DNA of 64,000 nucleotides from Christensenella sp. (GTDB lineage: Bacteria; Bacillota; Clostridia; Christensenellales; CAG-917). Shown piece after piece: positions 8,754-19,698 of this stretch. The stretch covers positions 744,001 through 808,000 of the forward strand of contig CP091723.1 in assembly GCA_022009775.1 (NCBI GenBank). The letters run 5' to 3'. Each line of letters starts with the position of its first letter. Positions within the stretch are counted from its first letter, which is position 1. Both the position numbers and the translations under genes were made by a program. The notes under the pieces were generated by a model. That model was not told the origin of the DNA. It ran no database searches and was given only the letters and a program-made list of their open reading frames with translations.

Positions 8754-9296
8754 ATGGAAAGATTTTACACCGTCGACATCGACGGATACAAAGAAGATTT
8801 GCCTATACTTCCCCTGCCAAACGGCATAAGCATCTGTTTTTTCAACCTGCACGGCAACGTTGAACTGACCGAACATTGCGGAAAAGAACTTGCAAAACTT
8901 CTCGGCGGATGCGACGTAGTGCTTACGGCAGAATCAAAAGGACTTCAACTGAGCCACGTCATTGCACGCGAACTCGGACAAAAATATTACGCGGTGTGCC
9001 GCAAGAGCAAGAAACTTTATATGCAAGACGGCATCGAGGCAACCGTGCAATCCATAACAACGGGCGGAGAGCAAACGCTGTATCTGTCAAAGCACGACGC
9101 AAACCTTCTAAAAGGCAAAAAAGTGGCAATCGTCGACGACGTGGTATCAACGGGCGGAAGCCTTCGCGGACTTGAAAAAATCGTCAATCTCGCAGGTGGC
9201 GAAATCTATAAAAAGGCTTTCGTACTTGCAGAAGGCGACGCGGCAAATCGCGACGATATTGTGTATCTTGCAAAGATTCCTATCATCACGGACTAA
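8754..9296 (+). CDS. Adenine-phosphoribosyltransferase-like protein
   Basis: A 180-residue type I phosphoribosyltransferase, probably purine salvage (base plus PRPP to nucleotide). The PRPP-binding motif is VAIVDDVVSTGGSL, and upstream VVLTAESKGLQLSH matches the APRT-type segment. The ATG at 8754 has AAGGAGTTTTTCTCT before it; the longer frame from 8709 lies over the promoter. It reads more like the APRT-like clade than a confirmed Apt, so I leave the symbol empty. It stands alone between ynzC and the U32 gene. Confidence 0.85.
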   Translation: MERFYTVDIDGYKEDLPILPLPNGISICFFNLHGNVELTEHCGKELAKLLGGCDVVLTAESKGLQLSHVIARELGQKYYAVCRKSKKLYMQDGIEATVQSITTGGEQTLYLSKHDANLLKGKKVAIVDDVVSTGGSLRGLEKIVNLAGGEIYKKAFVLAEGDAANRDDIVYLAKIPIITD

Positions 9297-9382
9297 AACC
9301 AAAAACGAATATAAATTGCAAAATCGGCATTTAACGATGCCGATTTGTATTGTTAAACGCTAAATTCAGCAACAAGGTGCTT

Positions 9383-10591
9383 ATGCTCGAACTGTTGATG
9401 CCTGCAGGCAATCTCAAAAAACTCAAAACCGCTTTTCACTTCGGCGCAGACGCCGTCTATATCGGCGGAAAGGCTTTTTCTTTGCGCGCATTTGCGGACA
9501 ATTTCACAAACGAAGAGATTGCCGAGGCAACGAATTACGCTCACTCGCTCGGCAAAAAAGTGTACGTCACCGTAAACATTTTTGCAAGGAACGCCGACCT
9601 TGAAAACGCAAAATCATACTTTGAGTTTTTGCAAAGCGCAAACGTTGACGCAGTGCTTATCTCCGACATAGGCCTTGTGACTCTTTGCAAAGAAGTTGCG
9701 CCGAATCTTACCATTCACCTTTCAACGCAGGCAAACACGACAAATCTTCTTGCCGTGAAATTCTGGCAGTCAATGGGCATAAAGCGCGTCGTGCTTGCAC
9801 GAGAGTTGTCTTTGGACGAAGTGCTTGAAATTCACAACGCCGTGCCCGATATGGAACTGGAAGCGTTCGTGCACGGGGCAATGTGCATGAGTTATTCGGG
9901 AAGATGTCTTCTCTCAACCTACTTTGCAAATCGCTCGGCAAATCGCGGCGCTTGCATACAACCTTGCAGATGGGGATATCGCATAACAGAAACCGAACGT
10001 CACGCATCGAAGCCGCTCGATATCGAACAGGACGAGCGCATGACCTACTTCATGAACAGTCGCGACTTGCGTCTTTTGCGCCATATCCCCGAAATCGCAA
10101 ACTCGGGCATCGTATCATTGAAAGTCGAAGGCAGAATGAAGAGCGAATTTTACGTCGCAACGGTTGCAAACGCATACAGAAAAGCGATTGACGAATATCT
10201 TGCAACGGGAAAAATCGAACACGCCGACGAATATGACGCACTGCTCGAAACGGTTGCGCACCGCACCTACACCGACGCATACTTTGACGGCGACAATCTT
10301 GACACAGTGTGCCTTGACGAAGGACAATCCCCCGAAAAATACGTATTCACCGCAGTCGTTCAGAATTGTGCAAACGGCGTTGCAACCGTCGAAATGCGCA
10401 ACCGCTTCCGCACGGGTGACGTCGTGACCGTTCTGTCGCCAAATGCCGATATCGCTTACAAATCGTTCACGATAGGCGCAATCTCCGACACCGTTCAGAA
10501 CACCGTCACGGACGATGCAAAATACGTGCAGCGAATATATGCGATAGATTGCCCGTACGCGCTCGAACAGGGCGATATTCTTCTTATATAA
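9383..10591 (+). CDS. U32 family protein (TrhP/YrrN-YrrO-like)
   Basis: About 402 residues of the peptidase U32 family. Members such as TrhP work with prephenate in 5-hydroxyuridine formation at the tRNA wobble base; older annotations call them collagenase-like proteases. Visible hallmarks are the N-terminal LLMPAGN, GADAVYIGGKAFSLRA, the HGAMCMSYSGRCLLS motif and GACIQPCRW, the four cysteines expected for an Fe-S cluster, then LKVEGRMKS. I chose the ATG at 9383 because AAGGTG lies just upstream and the family starts at this motif. A bidirectional terminator follows. Confidence 0.9.
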   Translation: MLELLMPAGNLKKLKTAFHFGADAVYIGGKAFSLRAFADNFTNEEIAEATNYAHSLGKKVYVTVNIFARNADLENAKSYFEFLQSANVDAVLISDIGLVTLCKEVAPNLTIHLSTQANTTNLLAVKFWQSMGIKRVVLARELSLDEVLEIHNAVPDMELEAFVHGAMCMSYSGRCLLSTYFANRSANRGACIQPCRWGYRITETERHASKPLDIEQDERMTYFMNSRDLRLLRHIPEIANSGIVSLKVEGRMKSEFYVATVANAYRKAIDEYLATGKIEHADEYDALLETVAHRTYTDAYFDGDNLDTVCLDEGQSPEKYVFTAVVQNCANGVATVEMRNRFRTGDVVTVLSPNADIAYKSFTIGAISDTVQNTVTDDAKYVQRIYAIDCPYALEQGDILLI

Positions 10592-10701
10592 AACCTATTT
10601 TATTATATATATAATATCAATATAATCATTCTCGAAACCGTCGTTGAAAACCGACGTTGCAAATACAAAAGTACAAACCTTACAAAACGTTTTATGGCAT
10701 C

Positions 10702-10732
10702 AAAAAAGGCACGCAATTGCGTGCCTTTTTTT
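10702..10732. terminator. Bidirectional terminator between convergent genes
   Basis: AAAAAAGGCACGCA / TGCGTGCCTTTTTTT: a palindrome with A and T runs on both sides, ending the U32 gene on plus and the membrane-protein pair on minus. Confidence 0.88.
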
Positions 10733-10745
10733 CATGTGTTTGTCG

Positions 10746-12686
10746 TTATACCGCGTCGGGTGTCGGCGGAGCGTCTGCGCCGGCTGTCACGTCGGCGTTG
10801 TTTGCATTGTCTGCGTTTTCCGCGGGCGTCTCTTCATTGGTTCCGTCTCCGTTTGCGCGATTGACACGGTCGCGTGCGATTTCGCTGCGATTGCGCGTCT
10901 TTTCGCCCATCTCTCTGCAAATGCCTGCCGCTATGATAAGCACGGAGCCGATTGCGCCGAAGATGCAGAGCCAGTTGCGAAGTCCTACCACGTTGATGAC
11001 CGCCATGAGAAGATTGTCGCTGTCAACCCACGTTGCTTGCATGTAGCCGAGCATACCGTAAGGTGCGTTCATGGAGAAGAGATTGACTGCTAGATTGCCG
11101 TCGTCGTCGAAGCAAAGTCCGATATTGAGACCTGCACCGCCCGTTGCTTCTTTGACCACTACGTCGATAAGGTCTTTCTGAACGAGACCGCCGAGTGCGT
11201 CAACGAGAGTGGGAAGTTTTTCGATGAGTTGTTGTATTGCCGTCGTGATAACGTCGCCTGCAAGTGCATTGATGTTGACGGAAGCAATGGACATCGGATC
11301 ACCGAGCATATCGAGAACGAGCCACTTCATTTGGCGTTTGGTCACACCGTTTTCGTACATCATCCAGCCGTCTTCGTTGAAGCCGTATTTGACGGTTATT
11401 TCGTTGCCGTTTTCGTCCATGAGTTTGCCGTCGTAAAGGAATTCACCGCCGTTTGCGACGAATTCAGCCACTTTTTCGGGATCGTAAAGTTGATACAGGC
11501 AGTTGCCGTCTTCGGTGAAACGAACTTCGCCGGTTGCGTCGTCATAGCCGCCTTGCGAATATTCCCAACCGCCGTTGAGAATGAGACGAAGGACTACGGG
11601 GACAGTCATACGACCGTTGACTTGCGCATACAAAAGGAGCGGATCGTCAAACGTGTTGTATCCGTCATGGTTGAAACTGTCGTAGTTGGCTTGGAACAAC
11701 GCTTTGACTCTTGCGTCTTTGAAACCGGTTTTGAGCATGCCTTCGTAGTCGAAGTTGGAGTAGATATAATCAACGAGCGAAAGTGCGAACGCACGACGTT
11801 GCACGTTGTTCACAAAAGCGTAATCGTAGTCGTTGAGCACGTAGTTGGTGTATACGAAGTTGTAGAGTTCGTATCTTCTGGGTGCGTTCTTTTCAAGAAC
11901 GTCTATGACTTGCGACTTGATCGTCTTTATATCATAGTCGCGCATATATGCGTCGTAAACGTTTTGAATGTCTTGATTGTAGTATCTGATGAACGTGCCG
12001 TTGTTTTCTTCGCGCTTGGAGAGCGTCGTGTAGGAGAAATCGCCGTGGTCGGCAATACGGTTTCCGTCATAGTTGTTAAGGTTGCCGTTGAGCACGTTGT
12101 ACATAATGAAGTCGCGCTCGAGCTTTGCGTTCTTTTCCGCTTGCTCCGCTCCCTTGTAGTACAAGTCTTCGCAATAAAGCGTGCTTTGCGTTGCCTTTGC
12201 GATTACGTCGGGGACGATGTAAGTGAAAAGCAAGCCCATGCCCGTTGTCAAACACACGAACGCAATAAGAATTTTGACGGTTTGCGTTCTTATGCTATGC
12301 TTGCTCTTCTTTCTTTCGACGACGAGAACGACGGTCATGAACACGAGACCGAGAACTCCTGCGAAAATCGTGCCGACAAACGGCCACACTCCGTAGTACG
12401 GCAAAAGTTTGTAGCACTTAACGCCGAGCACGAGAGATACGATGATTATCGGAAGATATGCGAGCAAATAGATGACGACCGAAGCCACCGTGTAGATGAC
12501 CGACGTATTGAATTGTTCCTTTTTGGTGCGGTCGCTGACGGGGAAAGCCGGAACGCCGGTTTCGTCCGCTTTCGAAGAATAACCATCGAGTTCCGTTTTT
12601 TCGACTGTTTGTTCTTCGACTGTTTGTTCTTCGACTGCCGCTTCGTTTTCGATTGCCTGAACGTCTACGAGATGTTTCTTACTCAT
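10746..12686 (-). CDS. Large unknown membrane protein, second of a pair
   Basis: I do not recognise this 646-residue protein. The N-terminal 50 residues are acidic with EEQTVEEQTVEK repeats. Three hydrophobic helices follow (about residues 62-90, 97-125 and 137-160), then about 400 residues probably outside the membrane, rich in Tyr, Asp and Asn, then one C-terminal helix (about 575-598) and a polar tail rich in Asn/Ala. The architecture mirrors the upstream neighbour. It starts one base after the neighbour's stop, so the two are translationally coupled and probably act together. The ribosome binding site lies inside the end of the neighbour. Confidence 0.85.
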   Translation of the reverse strand: MSKKHLVDVQAIENEAAVEEQTVEEQTVEKTELDGYSSKADETGVPAFPVSDRTKKEQFNTSVIYTVASVVIYLLAYLPIIIVSLVLGVKCYKLLPYYGVWPFVGTIFAGVLGLVFMTVVLVVERKKSKHSIRTQTVKILIAFVCLTTGMGLLFTYIVPDVIAKATQSTLYCEDLYYKGAEQAEKNAKLERDFIMYNVLNGNLNNYDGNRIADHGDFSYTTLSKREENNGTFIRYYNQDIQNVYDAYMRDYDIKTIKSQVIDVLEKNAPRRYELYNFVYTNYVLNDYDYAFVNNVQRRAFALSLVDYIYSNFDYEGMLKTGFKDARVKALFQANYDSFNHDGYNTFDDPLLLYAQVNGRMTVPVVLRLILNGGWEYSQGGYDDATGEVRFTEDGNCLYQLYDPEKVAEFVANGGEFLYDGKLMDENGNEITVKYGFNEDGWMMYENGVTKRQMKWLVLDMLGDPMSIASVNINALAGDVITTAIQQLIEKLPTLVDALGGLVQKDLIDVVVKEATGGAGLNIGLCFDDDGNLAVNLFSMNAPYGMLGYMQATWVDSDNLLMAVINVVGLRNWLCIFGAIGSVLIIAAGICREMGEKTRNRSEIARDRVNRANGDGTNEETPAENADNANNADVTAGADAPPTPDAV

Positions 12687-12687
12687 A

Positions 12688-15214
12688 TTACAGCACCCCC
12701 TTATCCGTATTTTCTTGCGCAGGCAAGGCTTCGTCTCCTATGGGAGCGTCCGTCGCCTGTTCGAATTGAGAATCGACGCCGTTTTCTGTCGTTTCGTTTT
12801 CGGACGTCGCAATTTCGTCGGTTTGCGCGCCTTTTTTGACTTTCTTTGCACGCGCTTTACGTTCTTCGACGACGAGTTGACCCGTTGCGTATTCGATTTC
12901 TTTCTCTTGCGCCACGAAACTCAAAGCGTAGAACAACACCACGATACCCGTAAAGAACAAAATCATATCACGCAACGAGTAAATCGGATAAAATTCCGGT
13001 TTGTATGAAAGATCCGCTTTGAGTTGTCTCACCGATGTGAGATCCGAAAGTCCGAGTGCGGACGGATAAGAGCCCGTACCGAGATTGTCGCCGATAAGAA
13101 CCGAGCCTATCATTCCGCCGTATGCAACCGCTTCGTATTCCGCTCTCTGATATTGTTTGAGCGCGGCACTTGCGGCAATATATTCTGCGTTGGTGCTTTC
13201 TTCCCAACCGTAGAATTCCCACACGGGTTTGATGACGGGAGATTGATAATAATAAAGCGAAGAAAGGACGTTTGTGAGAATTGCGGAAATGTCGATTGCC
13301 GCATTGTAGTCTTCGTCGAAGAGCGGAATTTGCATGCCGCCGATTTCGAGTCCCTTGTACGTCACGCCGTCAATCTTAATATCCTTGATGAGCAAACCGC
13401 CGAGCATGCTGCCGATGGTGTTGTCAACGAGAAGGGATTTGAGATTGACGCCGAACTTGCCGAGCAAACCGTTGATTGCGGTGTTAAGGAACTTGCTCAA
13501 ATGATCGAGGTCGAAAGCGTAGTCGCTGTTTTCGTCGTCGATAACTTTATCCGAGAAATCGATGTCGAGAAGAACGTCGCCACCGTCGCTGACTTTTGCG
13601 GGATTCGTGCCGATTGCTCCTGCTCCGTTGTCTTTGACGAGTGCGAGATAGAGATTGTCTCTCTTGACGCCGAACACGTCGGTTGCGCCCGCATAAGCAA
13701 GCACGATGTAAATGTCTTTGATTTCAACGGAACTTGAAATGCCGAGTGCCGGTTTTACGTAATCGATGACGGTTGTCATCGTTGCGTCGTTCTTGATGAT
13801 GTCGGTTGCAAAACTCATGCCCTTCTGAAGTTTTTCGAGAATGGGTCTGAGCACTTCGCCGAAGCCGAAGTTGTCCGCCACGTCGACAAGACCGCTGTCG
13901 CCGTCTTCGTTAGTCTTGAGAAGGAAGTCGAAAAGACTGTTGTTGCCGAGAAGCGCACCGAGTTTTGCGACAAAGGGAATCGAGTCTGCGTCTCGTCATG
14001 GAGAAACGGCCTGCGACTTCGATTTCCTGATTGTAAATTGCTTGCAACCACGGTTCTGCATAATTGCCGTCTTTATCGGGAATAAGACCTTGATAGTACG
14101 CGTCGCGCATGGATTCCGCTTCTTCGTACAAATTCTCAACCTGATTGCTGTATTTCTCTACGATTGCTTTGCCTTCGTAATAGTCTTCGAGAATTTCGAG
14201 CATGTTGTAGATGCTGAACACCCAGCCGTCCGAAAGCATACCGTTTGCATTGTAGATGCCTGTGCCGTAAACGCCGTCGGTTATTGCCGATTTGTCAACG
14301 GTTGTGCCGTTTTTGTATTGAGTGCCGACGGGCATCATGTCTTTGGTGTACCACACGTAAATCTTATCGCCGGCTTTTGTTTGTCTTTCTTTGTACCAGT
14401 AATGAGAGTAGACCTTGCCGTTGATTTCGAGTTGACCGTTGCCGTTGGGAGCAAGTCTTATGATTTGATTGCCTTCGATTTGTTTTGTGATATTGCCGTC
14501 GCCGACAAAGTTGTTGCCGCTTCCGCTCACGTCAAGGTCGTATCCGCCGGTGGTGGAATTAAACTTGAAACTGATATCGACGCCCTGCACTCCGTCATCG
14601 CCTACAACATTCCAGTAACTTACGGGTTTGTTTGCGATGTTGCCGGCAGTTCCGCCCTTGTCCGCGCCTTCCATCTCGACGTTGTAAACCGTCTTGATGA
14701 GATTGACTTTCTCAATGAGATTGAGCGTATCGTTTTTCTTGATGGCGTTTGACGAAAGCGTACGATAATATGAAAGTTGGGTTTTGTAGTCGTTGATGAC
14801 CACGCCGCTCTGCGCATTGTTTTGCATGTCCGTGATTTTGGATTCGAACACGGTGTCCATGATAAACACCGAGCCGAACATAACCACGAGCGTTGAGGCA
14901 AGCACTGCAAGCATTCTAACTCTCGTGCTTTTTACGGTCTTGCTAAGCACGATGTGAATGATGGAAATAATCGCCCAAAGCGCGCACGCAATCCAAAAAC
15001 CGTGAAGTGCCGGCGCAGTGAGATGCGCTTCGATTTGTTTGAAGAATCCCATTGCGGTCGTCGTTGCGGTTTCGCCCATGAACGGGTCGTGACCGATAAA
15101 CTTTATCGCGGAAAGAAATACCGTGACAAGGAACAGCGGAAGGCCAAGCGAGTAGAACACCACTTTGAGCACTCTGAAAAGTTTGACCTTTTTGAACTGT
15201 TTATTTTGGCTCAT
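12688..15214 (-). CDS. Large unknown membrane protein, first of a pair, frameshifted
   Basis: A protein of about 842 residues that I do not recognise. Three N-terminal helices (about residues 17-40, 86-108 and 118-141) are followed by a long probably extracytoplasmic region containing SYWNVVGDDG and DNFGFGEVLRPILEKLQKG, then a C-terminal helix (MILFFTGIVVLFYALSF) and a charged tail ending in QENTDKGVL. The ATG at 15214 has a clear AAAGGAGAAAG before it. The frame breaks near 13991-13994, where an AG repeat looks contracted by two bases (MTR then DADSIPFVAKL in the other frame). No stop or start separates the parts otherwise, so I treat it as one gene. It forms a coupled operon with the gene at 10746. 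Confidence 0.8.
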
Positions 15215-15561
15215 AACTTTCTCCTTTCTTTACTTCAAGCACGCCTGCGCGCGTGAGCGGGCGCACCTTAAAATAATTTAACATTTATATGATAACATAT
15301 CGAAACTTATATTTCAATACGATTTTGAAGAATTTTTTGCGTCTTAATATTTTGTGCAGGCGCAATTCTTCCGACACAATTTATGCGTTTTTTCGGCAAA
15401 AAATCACGATACAACTCGCAAATTTTGTGTGCATATCCGTCGATTTCGCGTTTTATATCAATCAACGAACGGGGCTCGATTTTATTTTTGTATTGATTTT
15501 GCCACTTTGTGAGTATATTATTTTATTTAGGACGAACGAAAGTTCTGCCAAGGAGGAAAAT

Positions 15562-16908
15562 ATGTCATACATCAGTGAAGTCATCGAAAAGACCGAATTG
15601 CAAAACCCGAATCAACCGCAATTTATGCAAACGGTCAAAGAAGTTCTCTCGTCTCTGACTCCCGCAATCGAGCAAAACGAGAGCGTTATGCGCAAAAACG
15701 TCATTCTCGAACGCATAGTCGAACCCGAAAGACAAATCATCTTCCGCGTTCCTTGGATGGATGACAACGGTGTATATCACGTAAATCGCGGATATCGCGT
15801 GCAATTCAACAACGCAATCGGGCCTTTCAAAGGCGGACTTCGTTTTCAAAAAGACGTTAATCTCGACACCATGAAGTTTTTGGGCTTCGAGCAGACTTTC
15901 AAAAACTCGCTCACTTCTCTGCCCATGGGCGGCGCAAAAGGCGGCGCGGACTTCGACCCGACCGGCAAGAGCGATTCCGAAATCATGCGCTTCTGCCAGT
16001 CTTTCATGACCGAACTTTATCGCTATATCGGACCCGATATGGACGTTCCGGCCGGTGATATGGGTGTCGGCGGAAGAGAAATCGGATATCTTTTCGGTCA
16101 ATACAAGAAAATCGTCGGCGCATACGAAAACGGCGTTCTCACTGGCAAAGGTTTGAGTTTCGGCGGCTCTCTCATTCGCCCCGAAGCAACGGGTTTCGGT
16201 GCAACATACTTCCTTGACGAAGTGCTCAAACACGAAGGCGAGCAACTTTCGGGCAAGACTTTCTGTCTCTCCGGTTTCGGCAACGTGGCATGGGGCGCGG
16301 CAAAGAAAATCTCCGAACTCGGCGGCAAGGTCATCACCCTTTCGGGCCCCGACGGATACATCGTCGACAACGACGGCGTCAGCGGAGAAAAAATCGATTA
16401 TATGCTCGAAATGCGTGCTTCTAACCGCAATAAAGTGCAAGACTACGCAGACAAATTCGGTTGCGAATTCGTCGCAGGCAAGAAACCTTGGGGCAACGTC
16501 AAAGCAGACATCTATATGCCCTGCGCAAGACAAAACGAGATTCTTCTCGAAGACGCGCAAGCCATGGTCAAACTCGGCGTGCCCGTGCTCAACGAAGTCG
16601 CAAATATGCCGACCACCAACGAAGCAATCGCATTCTTGCAGTCTCACGGCGTGCTTGTGACTCCGTCAAAGGCTGTCAATGCGGGCGGCGTGGCAACGAG
16701 CGGTCTTGAAATGTCACAAAACAGCGAACGTCTTGCATGGACGCGCGAAGAAGTGGATGCAAAACTCAAACAAATCATGAAAGGCATTCACACACAAATC
16801 TGCGACGCACTCAACGCATACGGCATGAATTACAATCTCGTTGCGGGCGCAAACCTTGCGGGATTCAAGAAAGTTGCCGACGCTATGATTGCAGAAGGCG
16901 TGTGCTGA
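15562..16908 (+). CDS. gdhA: Glutamate dehydrogenase
   Basis: Interconverts glutamate with 2-oxoglutarate and ammonia, 448 residues, hexameric family. Seen in the protein: KGGLRFQKDV, the LPMGGAKGG catalytic Lys motif, PAGDMGVGGREIGYL, the Rossmann segment GFGNVAWGAAKK and the C-terminal NAGGVATSGLEMSQN. The DMGVGGREI signature fits the NADP-type small hexameric enzymes; cofactor choice is inferred. The ATG at 15562 has a perfect AAGGAGGAAAAT upstream; the longer open frame to 15289 has no start signal. The 270-base upstream region (15290-15561) is AT-rich and holds no gene. Confidence 0.95.
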   Translation: MSYISEVIEKTELQNPNQPQFMQTVKEVLSSLTPAIEQNESVMRKNVILERIVEPERQIIFRVPWMDDNGVYHVNRGYRVQFNNAIGPFKGGLRFQKDVNLDTMKFLGFEQTFKNSLTSLPMGGAKGGADFDPTGKSDSEIMRFCQSFMTELYRYIGPDMDVPAGDMGVGGREIGYLFGQYKKIVGAYENGVLTGKGLSFGGSLIRPEATGFGATYFLDEVLKHEGEQLSGKTFCLSGFGNVAWGAAKKISELGGKVITLSGPDGYIVDNDGVSGEKIDYMLEMRASNRNKVQDYADKFGCEFVAGKKPWGNVKADIYMPCARQNEILLEDAQAMVKLGVPVLNEVANMPTTNEAIAFLQSHGVLVTPSKAVNAGGVATSGLEMSQNSERLAWTREEVDAKLKQIMKGIHTQICDALNAYGMNYNLVAGANLAGFKKVADAMIAEGVC

Positions 16909-16920
16909 TAAAGTTTTCAC

Positions 16921-16956
16921 AAAAAAAGACGATGTCGATAGCATCGTCTTTTTTTG
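16921..16956 (+). terminator. Terminator of gdhA
   Basis: AAAAAAAGACGATG / CATCGTCTTTTTTT with a short loop, 12 bases after the stop. Confidence 0.9.
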
Positions 16957-16975
16957 TACTCTTTTGTCTTTGTTT

Positions 16976-17300
16976 GGGGCTCTACAAGGGGTGAGCGTTT
17001 GAAACTTTAAATGCAATATTACCCCTTCCCTTCGGGCTTTCCCCTACTTCTCGAACATAGTACTTTCTCTTTTTAGCTACACATCGCTCGAAGAGGGGAA
17101 GTCGGCACTCGCATAGAAAAGTATCGTTCACTCATTATGCCTCTTCGCCTGCGTGGCAGCTGCGCAACAAAACGCCACGCATTCTCGTACAATCGTCTTG
17201 CTCGGCGCTTATTTTGCTCGCCGCCTTGCGGCTCGTGTTCCGTCTTTGAAGTTGCACATTCCGTTAATAAGTACGCTCCGAATAAGTTTTCGTTTCGGGT
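16976..17300 (+). repeat. Dispersed modular repeat, copy B
   Basis: Same orientation as copy A: GGCTCTACAAGGGGTGAG end, the CCCCTTCCCTTCGGGC core, CATCGCTCGAAGAGGGGAAG, CTGCGTGGCAGC, then CACATTCCGTTAATAAGTACG. It lacks the 200-base segment that copies A and C share. The remaining 17300-17409 holds a short open stretch ending LELIAK-like, without a start codon; not called. Confidence 0.75.
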
Positions 17301-17409
17301 GTGGGTGCCCCACCCAATCTAAACACCAAGCCGACAATCTTGCGAAATTGTGGCTAGAGTTTTTGCCCGTGATTGAACTGATAGCAAAGATTTTCGGCGC
17401 GATTAGCAG

Positions 17410-17482
17410 AACAAAAGCCTAATGCGGCTCTCGGCGTTGCTTGCAAGCAAGCGATGCCGTTGCCGCGATGACGGCTTTTGTT
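17410..17482 (-). terminator. Long imperfect hairpin after guaB
   Basis: Outer arms AACAAAAGCC / GGCTTTTGTT enclose an inner palindrome centred on GCTTGCAAGC. It abuts the guaB stop codon directly and probably protects or ends the guaB transcript. It has no long T tract. Confidence 0.5.
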
Positions 17483-18983
17483 CTATGAATTGTATTTGTT
17501 TTTTATCAGCACGTCGTGCGCTCCGCCTTCAACTATACTGGTTGCAGACACGAGTGTGAGTTTTGCGTTTTCGTGAAGTTCGGCGATGCTTGTCACGCCA
17601 CAGTTGCACATCGTGGACTTGACCTTGTACAAACTCTTGCGCACGTTGTCTGCGAGTTTGCCCGCATACGGTACGTAAGAATCGACGCCTTCTTCAAACG
17701 AAAGACCACTCTTTCCGCCAAGGTCGTAACGTTGCCAGTTTCTTGCGCGGTTGCTGCCTTCTCCCCAGTATTCTTTGACGTAATTGCCGTTGACGTTGAG
17801 TTTTGCCGTCGGGCTTTCGTCAAAGCGAGCAAAGTATCTGCCGAGCATAATGAAGTCCGCCCCCATTGCAAGCGCAAGCGTCATATGATAGTCTTGAACG
17901 ATTCCGCCGTCCGAGCAAATGGGAATATAAATACCCGTCTTTTCAAAGTACTCGTCGCGAGCCGCCGCCACTTCGATAAGTGCCGTCGCTTGTCCGCGCC
18001 CGATGCCTTTCGTCTCTCTGGTTATGCAGATAGAGCCGCCGCCGATACCCACTTTCACAAAGTCCGCACCCGCGTTTGCAAGGAACAAGAATCCTTCTCT
18101 GTCAACCACGTTCCCTGCCCCAACAAGCACTTTATCACCATATTTTGCACGGATAAAGTCTATGGTTCGTTTTTGCCACACGGTGTAACCTTCACTGCTG
18201 TCTATGCAAAGAACGTCCGCTCCCGCATCGACGAGCATAGGCACGCGCGTTTCGAAATCCAACGTGTTGATGCCTGCGCCGACAAGATAACGCTTCTCTG
18301 CGTCAAGCACTTCGAGCGGATTTTCCTTGTGTTGTTCATAGTCTTTGCGGAAAACGAAATACATAAGTCTGTCGTTTTCGTCAACGATGGGAAGACTGTT
18401 GAGCTTGTGGTCCCCAGATGATGTCGTTGGCTTCCGTGAGCGTGACCGTTGCAGGTGCGACGACAAGTTTTTCTCTCGGCGTCATAAACGACGACACTTT
18501 GTCGTCCAAAGACATTCTTGACGGACGATAATCTCTTGAAGTTACAACGCCGAGCAACTTGCCGTTTGCAAGTCCGTCATCGGTGACGGCAATGGTGTTG
18601 TGTCCGTTGCGTTCGACAAGGTCGAGCACGTCTTTGAGCGTCGCGTCGGGCGTAAGATTGCTGTCGCTGGGCACGAAACCTGCCTTGTATGCTTTGACTC
18701 TGCGCACCATATCCGCTTCGCTTTGCGCCGATTGAGAGCCGAATATAAAGGATATTCCGCCTTCTTTTGCGAGTGCGATTGCCATTCTGTCGTCACTGAC
18801 CGATTGCATGATTGCCGACACGAGCGGAATGTTGAGTTCTATTCTCGGCGTTTCGCCCTTTTTGAATTTGACGATGGGCGTTTTAAGGTCTACGTTTGCG
18901 GGAATACATTTTTCCGAAGTGAAACCGGGGATAAGAAGATATTCGCTGAAAGTTCTTGACGGTTCGTCGCAATATTTTGCCAT
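17483..18983 (-). CDS. guaB: IMP dehydrogenase, frameshifted
   Basis: Oxidises IMP to XMP with NAD, the committed step of GMP synthesis; guaA later in the window does the next step. About 500 residues. The N-terminal half carries PLVSAIMQSVSD, then the CBS-type insert (VVTSRDY, MTPREKLVV). The C-terminal half has LCIDSSEGYTVWQ, VLVGAGNV, the active-site loop GIGGGSICITRE with the catalytic Cys, and DGGIVQDYHMTLALAMGADF. The frame breaks at four C residues (18412-18415, GGGG on the coding strand), one too many: removing one restores ANDIIWDHKLNSLPIVDE. Start ATG at 18983 with an AAGGAGAAGC ribosome binding site. Confidence 0.92.
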
Positions 18984-19084
18984 AACGTGCTTCTCCTTGA
19001 AAAGTTTTTAGTATTTTACCACAAAAAGAAAGCCGAGACAATCAAAACGCACGGCTATTTTTGTTTAATTAATAATGAATAATT

Positions 19085-19690
19085 AATAATTAATAATTGT
19101 GGAAGGCAGAGCCTTATCCGAAAGCCTATTCGGAGCGCACTTATAAACGGAATGTGCAACTTCGAAGACGGAATTGAAGCCGCAAGGCGGCGACCGCATC
19201 GAGCGTCAGACTTACGTCACACACAAGCCCATTTTGCAACGATTACAACAAGTTGCAATCGTTTACCTTTTGGTCTTTGTGTTCCTTTTTCCCACACGCC
19301 AAAAACTGCGCTTTCATCTTTCTTACTCACACCCAAGTTCGCTTGTTTTTGACGTGCGGGAGCCCTTGTGTGTGAAGTACGAGAATGCGTGGCGTTCTGT
19401 TGCGCAGCTGCCACGCAGGCGAAGTGGCATAATAAGAGAAATGACGTTAGTTATGTCTCGACCGAGTGTTGTCCCCCGCTACGCGGTCACCGTGGGTTCC
19501 CTGAAAGGGGGAACGGTGATAGGGAAAACACCTGAGAAAAGGGGAAAGTTGCATTTAGGGGTTAAACGCAAAACTTTTGTCGAGTGGTGGAAGAAATACC
19601 GGCACGGACCGGAAAGATGGGGTGTTCTATTTAGGGTTTAAACGCAAAACTTTTGTAGAGATGTGAACTAATAAATCTTATTCGAAGCGT
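19085..19690 (-). repeat. Dispersed modular repeat, copy C (variant core)
   Basis: Inverted relative to A. It carries the GTGCAACTTCGAAGACGG module, the 200-base segment shared with copy A (19207-19430), CTGCCACGCAGGCGAAGTGG, and a different core with GGTCACCGTGGGTTCCCTGA. It ends with two tandem units of TTAAACGCAAAACTTTTGT in place of the usual single end. The open frame through it (19174-19641) is not treated as a gene. Confidence 0.7.
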
Positions 19691-19698
19691 ACATATCA

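Noticed and set aside
15289..15561. N-terminal extension of gdhA
   Set aside because: The perfect AAGGAGG lies before 15562, and the extension does not match the family.
19174..19641. Open frame in repeat C resembling one in repeat A
   Set aside because: The few base differences between the two copies mostly change amino acids, including loss of hydrophobic pattern; no ribosome binding site.
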